Assembly (NCBI GenBank): GCA_010093485.1
Contig: MU001499.1
Span: 1,317,397 to 1,381,396, forward strand
Source of the DNA: Karstenula rhodostoma CBS 690.94
Lineage: Eukaryota > Ascomycota > Dothideomycetes > Pleosporales > Didymosphaeriaceae
DNA: 64,000 nt
Direction of reading: 5' to 3'
Below the pieces are notes generated by a model. The model saw only the letters and a list, made by a program, of their open reading frames with translations. It did no database searches and was not told where the DNA came from. Shown piece after piece: positions 39,201-49,986 of the stretch. The translations under genes and the position numbers were made by a program. Within the stretch, counting starts at the first letter, position 1, and every line of letters starts with the position of its first letter.

Positions 39201-42200
39201 CCGGTCGAAGAAACAGCGACTGCAATCCAACCCGAAGAGCCAACACCAGTGCAAGTTCATGACTTGGCAGCCCCTTTGAGCAAAAAAGTCAAGAAGAAGG
39301 GGAAGAAGATGACATCTGGTTTTGATTTGGAAGAACCTACCAAGTCAGAAGATACACCACTTGGACAAGACGACAAGCCCATTGAGCCATCGGTCGACAC
39401 TCAGGACACTGTCAAGGTAGAACCTGCACTAGAGCTTCCCACTGAAACCCTACCAGATGTGGACACGACAATGAAGCAATCTATCGCTCTTGCAGGTGAA
39501 TCTCAAATTCCTGGACCCAGCTCCATTGACCACACCTCATCTCGAGCCGAAGAGCAGGTACACGCTGCAGCCGATGGTTCTTCAATAATGCCTGATCCTG
39601 AAGCGGAGGATGAGTGGGCACTTCCAATCAAGGAAAGCAAGAAAGAGCAGCGCAAGTCAAAGAAAACAGAAACTGTTCTTGGTAACGAGCCAACGCAAGT
39701 CGTCGAGCCAACGCAGGTCATCGAGCCAACGCAAGTCATCGAGCCAACGCAGGTCATCGAGCCAATCTCCGAGGCGGTTGCTGCGCCAGCGACCAAAGCA
39801 ACTCGCGTTATGGACCTTCCCGAAACCACATCTTCCAGAGACGTCAGCATCACTCAGACTCCGGCAGTGGAGCTTGCACAGCCGTCAACACCCTCAAAGG
39901 CAGCCCAGAAGAAGAGCAAGAAACACAAGCTCGCTGCGATGTTCGAACCAGCTACACCTGAAGAAACTACAACTTCCAAGGCCGGAACACCGAAGGTCCA
40001 CGAAGAAACGACACGCGATACCCCTGAAATTGTGGCCGAGGCCATTCAGCTGGAACAATTCGATGCACCAGGAGCCCCCTCAATTGAACCTCGTACCAAG
40101 TCTCCTAACCACGAGATCGACTTCGCTGCCACGGTCGCGGCAGGTCTGAAGGAATCTGGCTTCGACACTGATCTGGTGCTCAACGACCCGGCATTCCACC
40201 GAGCAACCTCACCTCAGGGTGTGCGCGATATCGCACCAGACGACGACATTGCGGCTGCCCGCCATGGAGCAAGCAAGTCTAAGTTCGCCACCCTCGGTCG
40301 TTCACCTTCTCCGACATCTCCAAAGGTCGAAGTACCCACAGTAAAGGAGGCGCCTCAACCTATCGTGGCAGTTGCTTCTGAGAGTGCCCCGACGTTCGAT
40401 CCGATGGACGTCCTCAATGATCCGACGTTCGCTCAGCGCAAGTCCCCATCTGGTGTACTCGAGGAGGCTGATCCCGAGGAGCTTTGGTCGTCCGGAAAGA
40501 AAGGAAAGAAGGCGAAGGGCAAGAAGAGGCTAACTTCACTGGCGCAAGATGTTCTTGGTTCTCCAGCTGTTGAGACTCCCAAAACCGAGGCTCCCGAGGC
40601 TAAGCTTTTCGCCATCGAGACTCCCCCTAACCTGGCTGTCAAGGAGCCTTCACATACGCCATTTGCCCCATCAACGACAGAGTTGACGGAAGCAAGAAAA
40701 ACACAAGTCAATGATCCGTCTCGTGACCGAGCTATGCCAGAAGCTACCCCGGAGACTACAAATGACTTCCGGGATGAGCAGCTCAAGAAGAAAGACAAGA
40801 AAGGCAAAGCAGCAATCACCCCGTTCGAGGAGGATTTCGAGCAACTGCAGTCCGTTCAAGACACATTAGAGTTGAAGGATATCGTAGAAAAGGATGCGTG
40901 GGCATTAGACAAGGGAACAGGCAAGAAGAGTCAGAAAGAGAAAAAGAGCATGGTTCCAGAGACTATGGTGGCAGCAGCCGGTGCAGCAGCTCTTGCTATG
41001 GTTGTTTCCAACGAGGAGAAGAAAAGCGAAGAAGTGGAACTTCCTCCCACATTTGATCAGGTTCCGAAGTCATTGGGCGGTGTCGAGCCTAATGAGTATC
41101 CATTTCCTGCCTTGCCGACGCCAGAAGAGCGCACAAGCTTCAACACCCAGGGAAAGCACACGAAGGAGGCGGAGGCAGAGGATGAGTGGACGTCGCCAGC
41201 CAGAAAGAAAGGAAAGAAAGACAAGAAGAGCCAAGGGAGGAAGGGGAGTGAAGAGAAGGACAACGATTTCTTCGAAAAATCATTAGGTGCCACACCTGAC
41301 AAGAAGCGACGACACGTGACACAACCAGATCCCGTTGATCTGACATCGGCAAGCCTGACGCTCAAGCAGGAAGGAGGACATACATCTCCCAACCACAAGC
41401 GACGAGAGCACCCTGTATCGCCAGAGGCAGAGCCTGAGGAGAAACGCGTGCATCTTTCGGGACCATCGCAGCACGATCTTTCCCTTCCAGAAGACCCGAG
41501 TTTTCTATCATCATACACACGAGACCCTGCACATACAACTGCAGAAAGATCCAATTTGGATATCGCAGCACATTCTACGGGGGCTCGAGGTCCCTCGCCT
41601 ATTGTTGAGCCTACCTGGTCATTTGGTGATGTGCGCGACAGCGGAGTACACGTGGCGGACTCGCCCACGGTACAAACTGCCCCGCAGTTGCCCACATACT
41701 CCGACATTCGTGACAGCGGCTATCACGACACAACCTTCGAAACACCAAGAAAGTCAAAGGCCTCAAACCTACTGTTCGAAGAGGCTGATGGCAAGAAAAA
41801 GCCACGTTCAAAAGAGCCAGTAACACCCCACAGGTCCCGAGGCTTGGAGGATTACGATGAGGTGCGATCGCGGAGCCCATCGCTACCAGAGCTTCCATCT
41901 CTCACAGCAATAACATCACCTAATGCCATCGATTCTGCTACCAGGGAGCGTTCCTCGTACCTCTTCGATTCTTCGCCTTCAACCCGTCAATATGGAGAGT
42001 CCTCGCCCGCCGCATCAAACTCCCGCTCTGGTCACATTGCCACGATTGGAGCAGCCACCTTAGCTGCAGCAGCTGTTGCCGCCGCGACCTCTGCTGGAAG
42101 TGCCCGCGATTCACCACGGCATGGGAAGCATGCACCCTTAGAGTCACACGGGAAACATGCCTTACCTGAAATGGAGGTCAAGCACAAGGAACCCTACAAA

Positions 42201-44641
42201 TCGATCTTTGGCGATCCGACTGAGAAGAAACCGGAGCAAGCTCGGAAGCTATCGACGCCCTCGAACAAGCATATGCATACACCAAGCAGCATCCTCGATC
42301 CAATCAAGGAAGCCAGTCCGGACGACTTGCCTTTACTGAAGAAACACGCCCGGAAGGTTTCTGACGCTAGCTTGCCCGATCATGAAGTCAAGTCGGCTCG
42401 ACGAAGCCACAGTACCAAGTCTTTCTCCGAGCGCATGAAGTCGCCGCCTCCTGTCACACCAACCCCCGCGAGCCGCACGAACGTTCCTTCGAAGATCGAC
42501 ACTTCACCACCTGTGCAGAGAAAGGGATCGCCATGGCAGCAAGTTCAAGAAAGCGTCGATCGTACAATGACCTTGAGTCCCGCCCGCCGACTCCCACACG
42601 ATCACTCTCCGTCTACCACTGACCCAATTAAGGTGCGAATTGCAGAGCAGCGGTCGCCAAGTGTGTTAAGCGATCGTTCTGTCAGTATGAGGAGTACAGA
42701 CGCAGACCGCCCGCTCAGTGCACTCAGCAACAGATCAACCAGTTCACTTCGAAGAATGGACAGAAGCAGGTCAGGTGACCTTCGAGCTGCAGCCAACATT
42801 GGCGAGGCCCGTGCTCGTGACGCTAAGTCGCAGCCCAATCTCCCAGGCATCGCACTCGCTGCCGGAGCAACCGCAGCCATCGCCTCGGGTATTGCCAGCT
42901 CGTCCAAGTACGACCCAGTGAAAGGTAAAGGCAAGAGTCGTGCTGAAATGCCCGATGTCTACGTAAGTTCAACTGCTCGTCGCGACAGTGTCCAGGCGAT
43001 CGCTAACAAAGTTTGTAGGAGGCATGGGGTGAGGCGCAAGGCTCGCCAATGTCACCAACACGACCGCCCAGCGTGCGCAAGCGACAGAGCATTCAGATTT
43101 TAGACTTGCAGTCGCAACTTGACTCTCTCGCGGCTCAGAACAAATCGCTCGAAGAGGCAAGACTCAGGGCTGAAGAAGTTCTTCAGCAAGCCTCCCAGCA
43201 GCGTGATGTTGACCAGCAAGTTGTCTCTGAGGCTGTAGAAGCACGTGATCGTGAGCTGCACCAGAAAGACATCGACATTGGACAACTCCGCGATACTTTG
43301 CAGCGTCTTCAGCAAGAGATAGCCAGACTGACTGAGCTAAACAATCAACTCACCGACGCCAATCGCAACCTGACCAATGATGCCAACGCACGATATGCGC
43401 AACTTCAAGCTGAAGGTCAACATATCCAGGACCAATGGCAACAGTCCACCAGAGAGCTCGAGCAACTACGGGCTCAGCACAACCAGCTCACGAGCGGCAT
43501 GCAAGCTGCAATAGCTACAGAGATTGGACTTGCCATCGACGAGCGCAACGCCGAAATCAACCGTCTGAACACTGAGCTTGAGGGCGCACGCGAACAGATC
43601 AAGAAGTTGCAAAAGCAGATATTGGAGACAAAGAAACCAAATGAAAGCTTCCTCACTGTGCGCGACGAGGACTACTTTGACAGCGCTTGCCAACAGCTTT
43701 GTCAACACGTCCAGCAATGGATACTGCGCTTCTCCAAGTTTTCAGACGTTCGCGCTTGCCGCCTGTCGTCCGAAGTTACTGCAGATACCAGGCTGGACAC
43801 CGCCACTCGACAAAAGATCGACACCCGCCTGGACAACGCCATCCTCGACGGCTCGGATGTCGATATGCTTCTCGCGGATCGTGTGAAGCGTCGAGACGTC
43901 TTCATGTCGGTAGTCATGACAATGATCTGGGAATATGTCTTCACCAGGTACCTTTTCGGTATGGACAGAGAACAGAGACAGAAGCTCAAGTCGCTGGAGA
44001 AGACACTGTCGGAGGTCGGTCCTACACGCGCCGTGGCTCAATGGCGTGCCATCACTCTCACGTTGCTCTCGAAGCGGGAACCATTCGTCCAACAGCGCGC
44101 CCAGGACACGGAGGCTGTTGTTCATGAGATCTACAGCACACTCGCCACCCTCCTGCCGCCCCCATCGCATCTGCAACGCCAGATCCAGGAATCTTTGCGC
44201 AACGTCATGCGCCTGGCGGTCTCGCTTTCTATTGAAATGCGCACGCAGCGCGCAGAATACATCATGCTGCCACCCCTGCAGCCCGAGTACGACACCAACG
44301 GCGACCTGGTCGCTAAAGTAACCTTCAACGCGTCCCTCATGAACGAGCGCTCGGGACAAGAAACGTCAAACAACGAACTCGAAGCGCGCAAGGCAGTTGT
44401 CAAGATTGTTCTGTTCCCCTTGGTGGTGAAGAAAGGAGATGATTTTGGGGAGGGAGACGACGAGATTGTGGTGTGCCCTGCGCAGGTGCTGGTTGCGCGG
44501 CCCAACAACAAGAAGGTGGTGAGAGTAATGAGCGGAGCAATGAGTGTGGATAGTCGCAAGAGGAGCTCTCACAGCCTCGCGCCAACCAGCATCGCGCCTG
44601 AAAGCTCGATTATGGATCTGGATTCGAGCAACATGTTTTAG
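15262..44641 (+). CDS. lah: Leashin, giant Woronin-body/septal-pore tether
   Basis: Leashin tethers the peroxisome-derived Woronin body (through its membrane protein WSC) to the cell cortex or septal pore rim. I read three exons, 15262-23223, 23295-42962 and 43019-44641, joined by two phase-0 GT-AG introns, giving about 9,750 residues. N-terminal region: basic/SR-rich, then a short CKYC motif near residue 501, Ala/Gly-rich segments, and a charged helix (about 1156-1472). Middle (about 2000-9000): disordered, with some fifty lysine clusters (SKKDKKKAKK type), often preceded by DEWA, in Pro/Glu/Val spacers. C-terminus: coiled coil (about 9231-9421) and a folded helical domain to about 9725, entered by VYEAWGEAQ. 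Identification rests on architecture and the C-terminal sequence (fungal databases often name it involucrin repeat protein). In Neurospora this locus is split into lah-1 and lah-2; here the sequence supports one fused product. Confidence 0.88.
17371..17430 (+). repeat. lah: In-frame hexamer array (Ser-Gln/Ser-Arg)
   Basis: AGCCAA repeated about five times, then AGCCGC-type units, coding for alternating Ser-Gln and Ser-Arg in leashin. It is a simple-sequence tract likely to vary in length. Confidence 0.9.
19060..19371 (+). repeat. lah: 78-bp coding minisatellite, four copies
   Basis: A 26-residue unit (of the type EQRKRELELEEEQKHRERLE...) starts at 19060, 19138, 19216 and 19294. The first three are almost identical in DNA; the fourth has diverged. 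It lies within the long Glu/Arg-rich helix of leashin. Confidence 0.95.
22582..22941 (+). repeat. lah: 120-bp coding minisatellite, three copies
   Basis: A 40-residue unit containing RSPDAHRRSSARSEPGDIED starts at 22582, 22702 and 22822. Copies are nearly identical at DNA level, so the expansion is recent. It lies shortly before the intron that joins the two halves. Confidence 0.97.
23224..23294 (+). other. lah: Intron joining the two leashin halves
   Basis: Donor GTATAG directly follows the Lys codon at 23221-23223; acceptor GTGTTAG ends at 23294. Both exons are phase 0. Without splicing, the first frame stops inside the donor (TAG 23227-23229), and the second frame has no early ATG: it is already open from 23295 and its leading sequence (ERSSRSRNDDEEH) continues the Ser/Arg/Asp style of the end of exon 1. 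This is why I join two frames that would otherwise be annotated as separate genes. Confidence 0.78.
25200..25325 (+). repeat. lah: 36-bp coding repeat, 3.5 copies
   Basis: A 12-residue unit SSSKDVPESYQP (start shifted by one base at the DNA level) begins at 25200, 25236, 25272 and, partially, 25308. It alternates between KD and KH. Confidence 0.93.
27129..27368 (+). repeat. lah: 120-bp coding repeat, two copies
   Basis: A 40-residue unit with STDKPxxESxTREVDPGVEQ occurs at 27129 and 27249 with a few substitutions. Confidence 0.9.
33117..33404 (+). repeat. lah: 96-bp coding repeat, three copies
   Basis: A 32-residue unit beginning VPEVVAQAQPAPV starts at 33117, 33213 and 33309. A different 96-bp duplication (LPTEDKxIAEPEIQST) lies at 30189-30380. 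Confidence 0.92.
34115..34564 (+). repeat. lah: 150-bp coding repeat, three copies
   Basis: A 50-residue unit containing PEVPLEQRPLEPTPD and KHVLAPVF repeats at 150-bp spacing (comparable points at 34121, 34271 and 34421), bounded by two near-identical lysine modules (KKAKKKAKK...KVSEP). Confidence 0.93.
35640..35846 (+). repeat. lah: 69-bp coding repeat, three copies
   Basis: A 23-residue unit with QQDPATSIVEEAQPVPIEPE occurs three times at 69-bp spacing. An 81-bp duplication (PVLPIExxQDVPQQPA) follows at 36870-37031. Confidence 0.9.
39688..39765 (+). repeat. lah: 18-bp coding repeat, four copies
   Basis: GAGCCAACGCAAGTCRTC-type units code for EPTQVI four times in succession within leashin. 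Confidence 0.95.
42963..43018 (+). other. lah: Second leashin intron (56 bp)
   Basis: Donor GTAAGT, acceptor TTTGTAG, phase 0. The join makes DVY-EAWGEAQ, the conserved entry to the C-terminal coiled coil. The open frame on the left runs on past the donor for 47 codons only by chance. Confidence 0.93.
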
Positions 44642-45151
44642 GTTGAGGTTTTGCATAGCGAGGGATTGGTTCTGCTCTGATTTTTGTAAAGGACATTGCG
44701 GGTCTGGTGGCGTTTTGGAAGAGATACCTCGGTGATGAATTTCCTTTGTCAGTATCTTCGCTTCTGTGGTTTTTATGAGAGCGCACATATATCTTTAGCA
44801 TTGTATTTCTCAATTGTACACGATTGACGATCAACGATGTTTTACTACATCAGGAGCCACTTGCTGACGCCCATCATAGTCCTCGTCTGGTGATTGAACC
44901 ATCGGTTGGTTATTAATGTCTCAGAAAGGAGAAATGCGCGAACAAGAAGCATGGGTGATACTTTCACCGGTACAAGACCTCGGTTGGGGGTGCAAAACCC
45001 CGCATTTGGAGTATCCCGATCCTTGTTCGATCGTACAGGGCCCCGTGCGCCGTCGCATCCTCTGATGTAAGCACATTGACGCTGATCACTGACTCTCTAT
45101 AACCCCTAATCGCTACTGCATCAACCTCGAATCTTGAAACACGGATTCAAG
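44642..45151. other. Intergenic, no gene seen
   Basis: Leashin 3' UTR and the promoter of the next plus-strand gene. No repeat or RNA gene was recognised. Confidence 0.5.
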
Positions 45152-46438
45152 ATGCCCATTCGAAGCGAGTGGAAGCTTGCGCGCGAAGGTACGTTGTGCA
45201 TGCTCGTTCGACTCGGAACTGCACCCTGGCGCTAGGCTAGGGCTCCCGCGCCTACGCCTCCCGCGCCTACGCCCCAATCTTCCCCGACGCATGCTCACAC
45301 TGCACATCTAGGCTGGACACTGGACACCACCACACGCCTTCTAAAAGCAACAGCTTTCAATCCCCTCATTACCCTACCGCTCATCCTTGCCGCGAAATAC
45401 ACCTCGCGCGGCGCCCAAGTCGCCTCCCAGAATGAGACACTGTTCCGCACCCTGAGGTCGCTCGTTGCACTCGGTGTGCTGGGCTCCATCAGCGGCTGGC
45501 TCGACGACAAGGTCATCAACAACTGGAAGCGCGATGGGTGGCACTGGGAGAAGGAGGTCGTGGTCGTGACGGGCGGCAGCGATGGCATCGGCAAGAGCAT
45601 CGTGTTCTTGCTGGCCGAGAAGAACATCAAGGTCGCTGTGCTGGATGTGCAGCCTCTCACATATGAGGGTAAGTCATGAGACTTCCACCTCACAAGAGCA
45701 TAGCCAACACTCCCAGCTCCTCCGTCTGTCCACTACTTCCAGTGCGACCTCGCCTCCAAAAATGCCATCGAGGCCACCGCAGCCTCGGTTCGCAGCACCC
45801 TCGGCGACCCTACGGTCCTCATCAACAATGCCGGCTGCGCGCGCGGCAAGAGTATCCTCGACTCCACCGAAAATGATATCCGCCTTACCTTCAACGTAAA
45901 CACCCTCTCGCACTACTTCCTTGCCCAGCAGTTCCTGCCGAACATGATCCAGCGCAACCACGGCATGGTCGTCACCGTCGCCTCGCTCGCCGCATACCTC
46001 TCCGCACCGAACATGGTCGATTACGCAGCCTCCAAAGCCGCCGCGCTGGCCTTCCACGAAGGTCTCGCAGCCGAGCTCGCGACGCAACACAAGGCTGATA
46101 AGGTGCGCACCGTCGTCATGTGCCAGGGCTACACGCGGACGGCGCTGTTCGAGGGATTTGCAGGCAACTCTCTGTATCCCGAGACGGTGGCTGAGGAGAT
46201 TGTCAAGGCTGTGTTGAAGGGCCAAAGCGCGCACTTGATCCTGCCAGAGAACAGCTGGGGTATCGTGCCCAAGGTTAGGAGCTGGCCGCTGTGGATGCAG
46301 TACGGTATGCGGAAGGGCTTGAAGAATCTGATGAAGTCGTGGAAGGGTAGGCAGGTTGCTCAGCCGAGTGAGGCCCAGGAGGAGGAGAAGGAGAAGAAGG
46401 GCCTGGGGCAGAGTGCGGTGTTGGTTGAGGAGCATTAG
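45152..46438 (+). CDS. Membrane-anchored short-chain dehydrogenase
   Basis: Classical SDR, NAD(P)-dependent oxidoreductase of the type related to animal retinol/17-beta-hydroxysteroid dehydrogenases of lipid droplets and ER. Three exons, 45152-45188, 45312-45668 and 45717-46438, join in phase to about 371 residues. The first exon is only 12 codons plus one base. An N-terminal hydrophobic region (ITLPLILAAKY and LVALGVLGSISGWL) probably anchors it in a membrane. The cofactor site is TGGSDGIG, the structural NNAG follows, and the catalytic Ser and Tyr-Lys are in VASLAAYLS and DYAASKAA. The C-terminus is charged (EEEKEKKGLG). Substrate cannot be told from sequence. Confidence 0.93.
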
Positions 46439-47013
46439 GGTGGCGGAGACGTGAGCTGGGCATGCTCACATCATGGTTTCATGGACTGGCGGCTTGTTTA
46501 TGAGGCATGAGGATAACATCAGGCTGCTGGTCATGCAGTGGAAAAACTGATGCAAACATCTGGCCAACTTCGGCAAGGACTTCGAGACACACTATCTTGA
46601 GCCTGTTCTTCATTTTTGAGCCGTTGTTCGGTAATTTTTATGGAAAATTATCTTGGCGGCGTTCCATGCATGTGAACTACGTTGAAGAGTTACTGTATAG
46701 TGGGGTGTTACCCTGCACGTGAGCCGATCTCGAGTCCGTGCGTCTGCCTTCTCTCTAGGCCCCAGACGTGGGGGCCTGCCTTGCTAGGACTTTGAACCAA
46801 CATCGAACACGGCCTGCCATCGGGCGTTTGGTTTCTTATTTTCGCCACCCCACCAAATTAGTGGCTAACACCACGCTATCTACACCTATGGTAGCTTGCT
46901 GCGGGGGGTGAGGCTGAGTTTTCTACTTACTAGCACAAAATCGCAAGCTCTCTCCCAGATGTCGACTTAACGGTTACGAGTACAATGTGAATAGGCGTTG
47001 TTGAGCAGCTACA
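46439..47013. other. Intergenic, no gene seen
   Basis: 3' flank of the SDR gene and promoter of the HET gene. A perfect small hairpin (AGGCCCC, 6-base loop, GGGGCCT) lies at 46757-46777; role unknown. Confidence 0.45.
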
Positions 47014-49361
47014 ATGTCCGGTGGCAGCATTTACAAACCACTACTGGCAGAGGCGCAAACGATTCGCTTACTCCGATTACGTCCAAACGCATTTGATAGA
47101 GATATCGAATGCGAGCTTCTAGAGCGTCCCATTGCCGAAGCGCGCAACCGCTACATTGCAATATCTTACACATGGGGGAATGTCAACGCTACAAAGCAGG
47201 TTTTCATAGCATGCAACGGCGTGCGGGTTCTCGTCTCGGAGAACCTACTCACCATCCTTCGCCGACTTCGACACCCCCTTCGCAATGCAAATGTATGGGT
47301 TGATGCTCTATGTATCAATCAATCAGATGTCTCGGAACGGACGCGGCAGGTTAAACTTATGGGAGACATATACCGAAACAGCCGCGAAACTGTGATATGG
47401 CTGGGTGAGTCGACCCCGGAAGATGAACAGGGACGGCGCTTCAGCCATACTTGCAGTTCGACCTCAAACAAATTGTCTCAAGAGCAAGGCGGCCCGTTAC
47501 GATTGGTCTGGCATGGAGGCGCTGCCGATGAGTACATGTTGAACCAATATCTGCAGGACTGCCTGCACGATGATCTCAGCTCTGCTGATGTCCCGAACGA
47601 CGTCTTCGGTGCGTTTTGTCTTATTTCGAGCCTAGCGCATGGCACTTCGAGTAGACTGCTTGAGATGCTCAAGTACGATGAGAGCAAGCTCTGGAGCAGG
47701 TACGGTCAAGGCCATGGTCTGCATGACTTCCTATCTGGTGATGTGCAGCTTCTAGGCTCACGAGCGTCAAGAGTCTTCGCTGGGCTTCAAAGAATTATGA
47801 GCAGACCTTGGGTGAGTTCCGCCTGAACAGACGGCCTTCATTATGCGCAGTGGGCGTGGGGTAAACTCTGACACCTCCACAACAGACTTTACTACAAGCG
47901 TCCGCGTGTTCCCTGCGCCCTTTATGAACATCGAAGTCTGATCACATTGGACCTTCACTGACAAAGAACCAGTGGACTCGTATCTGGGTAATTCAAGAGA
48001 CTGTCCTTTCGCAAAAGGCGACAGTACATTATGGACAGCTTTCTGCACCTTGGACAATGTTCTCGGAGGCAGCAACACGCTTCGCCCATGATCGCCAAAC
48101 CTTTTGTTTAGATCTGTCGGGCGCCTTCCGCGGTCAGAGCACGTTAACTACGTTCAGCAACACTGTTCTACGAATCGACAAGGCCCGTCAGCATCACCAG
48201 GCACGGCTTGACATCGACTTGCTCTCGCTGCTATGGAGGTTCCGGCCGCTTGAGGCGAGCGACAAACGCGACAAGATATTCGCACTCCTCGGCTTGGTCA
48301 CAGATTGGCAAAACAGACCAGCGATGCTTCCTGACTACCAGATGGATGTGTGCACGACTTTTGTACAGACAGCTGCGAATATCGTCCAAAGAACAAAGTC
48401 ACTCACGGTTCTTGCTGGAGATTTGAGCGCCGTTTTGAGTCGGAAGCGAGTCAATGATCTCGCTTCATGGGTGATGGACTGGTCCCTGCCATGTCTCCCG
48501 GTCGAGATCGATCGAGTCGCGTCTCTGGGACTGTATAATGCGAGTGGCGGACACAGCAGTCCTGTACGTCTCCACCGACAACACTCGATCCTAGAAGCTT
48601 CTGGCACCTACGTCGACTACGTGATAGCTGTTGGCGACGTCAGTCGACACAATCAAATCAGCGAGACACTCGCTGCGATCCGAAGCTGGAATCTCGAGAC
48701 GCAGAGACACCAGCAACGTCGCACTTCCTATCCCACCGGATGCACCTACGACGAAGCCTTCTGGAGGACGCTCATCGGCGATATCGTCCACACGAGTTCT
48801 GGAGACCCGCACGATACACGACGGGCCAATGGCAAAGCCTCTTGTCGCAGAGCAACCAGCGAGGATTTCGAAGCCTATAGAGCGTGGCGCATGTGGTCGC
48901 GGTGCATCTCCCGCGACACGCTGAGTCGCACAGCCACATTCACGCAGCAAGACCTGGACGATGGCATATCGTCGATCCACTACGCGCTGAAGACTGCAAC
49001 AACCTCGCGGCGGTTCTTCATCACGTCAAAGGGCTACATGGGCTTCGGCCCGCGCACAACACAGCGCGGCCACGAGGTGTGGATCCTGTCCAACAGCAGC
49101 GTTCCCTTCCTGCTCAGCGCCACGCACACACCTGCACAACTCCCGCACCTCGGTCGTTCCCATACCATTAAGAAATGCGCCGCTTCGCCGCTAACCACGC
49201 TGCTCCGGCCGGATGGTCGCGATGGCCGAGACGCCATCTGCAACAAGCCTCACGGCTGCCGGACCATGGCCGGAGATTGTTTCGTGTACGGCCTCATGGA
49301 TGGCGAGTGCGTGGGTTCTTCTGTCGACGACAGCACCATGAAGCAGGTATTCCTGGTATAA
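47014..49361 (+). CDS. HET-domain (heterokaryon incompatibility) protein
   Basis: HET-domain proteins take part in fungal non-self recognition and the cell death that follows fusion of unlike hyphae. Two exons, 47014-47811 and 47973-49361, are joined in phase by a 161-bp intron (PW|WTRIWVIQE), giving about 728 residues. The three HET blocks are clear: YIAISYTWG, VWVDALCINQ (residues about 93-102) and RIWVIQE after the splice. The long C-terminal half has no recognisable repeat or nucleotide-binding module. A closing stretch (YGLMDGE, near the end) is common in this class. Such genes are numerous and variable, so a specific incompatibility function is not implied. Confidence 0.92.
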
Positions 49362-49986
49362 TGGCGTGACAAGGCGACGCTGACAGCCTCCTCCTCCTCC
49401 TTCACCCTACCCTGCTTGAGGCTCGAGCTAGACCACCACCCGTAGCGGCTCACTAATGCAGGCATGGATCCGAGCTCAGCGCTCTACTACCCATCCTAGT
49501 TGCCGTGCCCCGGCCGTCCCCTGCCCTGGGCGCCTCCCCTCGCGAGTTCGTCCACACTGTACTAGGTTATATGGCCGACATTGTTATACTCACCAATGAC
49601 ATTATCGTCGTCGGGAGTCCAAGTTTCAACCTCGTTTCGCGAAACGCGCCGAAACGTATTCCTCCGGAGGATTCCAAAAAGGACCATGGACGCTGTGTGT
49701 TTTGGAAATCTAGATGGTTGCGTCGAGCACCATGAGCATGTGTATCCGGGGATGGCTCGGGCCGATAAGGAGTTCCTCCGCTGTCTTTGCGCTGTCAATC
49801 GCAGGTTGGGGACGCTCCCCGGCGCCCGGCATGGATTGCACTGACGGGGAAGGATTGCCAAAACCTCACTGCGACAGGACGCGACTCGTGCATGCTTTGG
49901 ACAAACCGTTTTGGACGCTATCATACTGCGTAAACGTATATACATTAAGATTTCTATAGCTGACAAAACAGCGTCGCACCCGACAT
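49362..49986. other. Convergent intergenic region, no gene seen
   Basis: Lies between the 3' ends of the HET gene (plus) and the BBE oxidase (minus). Small open frames here have no family signature. Confidence 0.5.

Noticed and set aside
23355..43103. A separate second giant gene starting near 23355
   Set aside because: The frame there begins with GTG, not ATG, and is already open from the acceptor at 23295, in phase with exon 1. One spliced gene is simpler.
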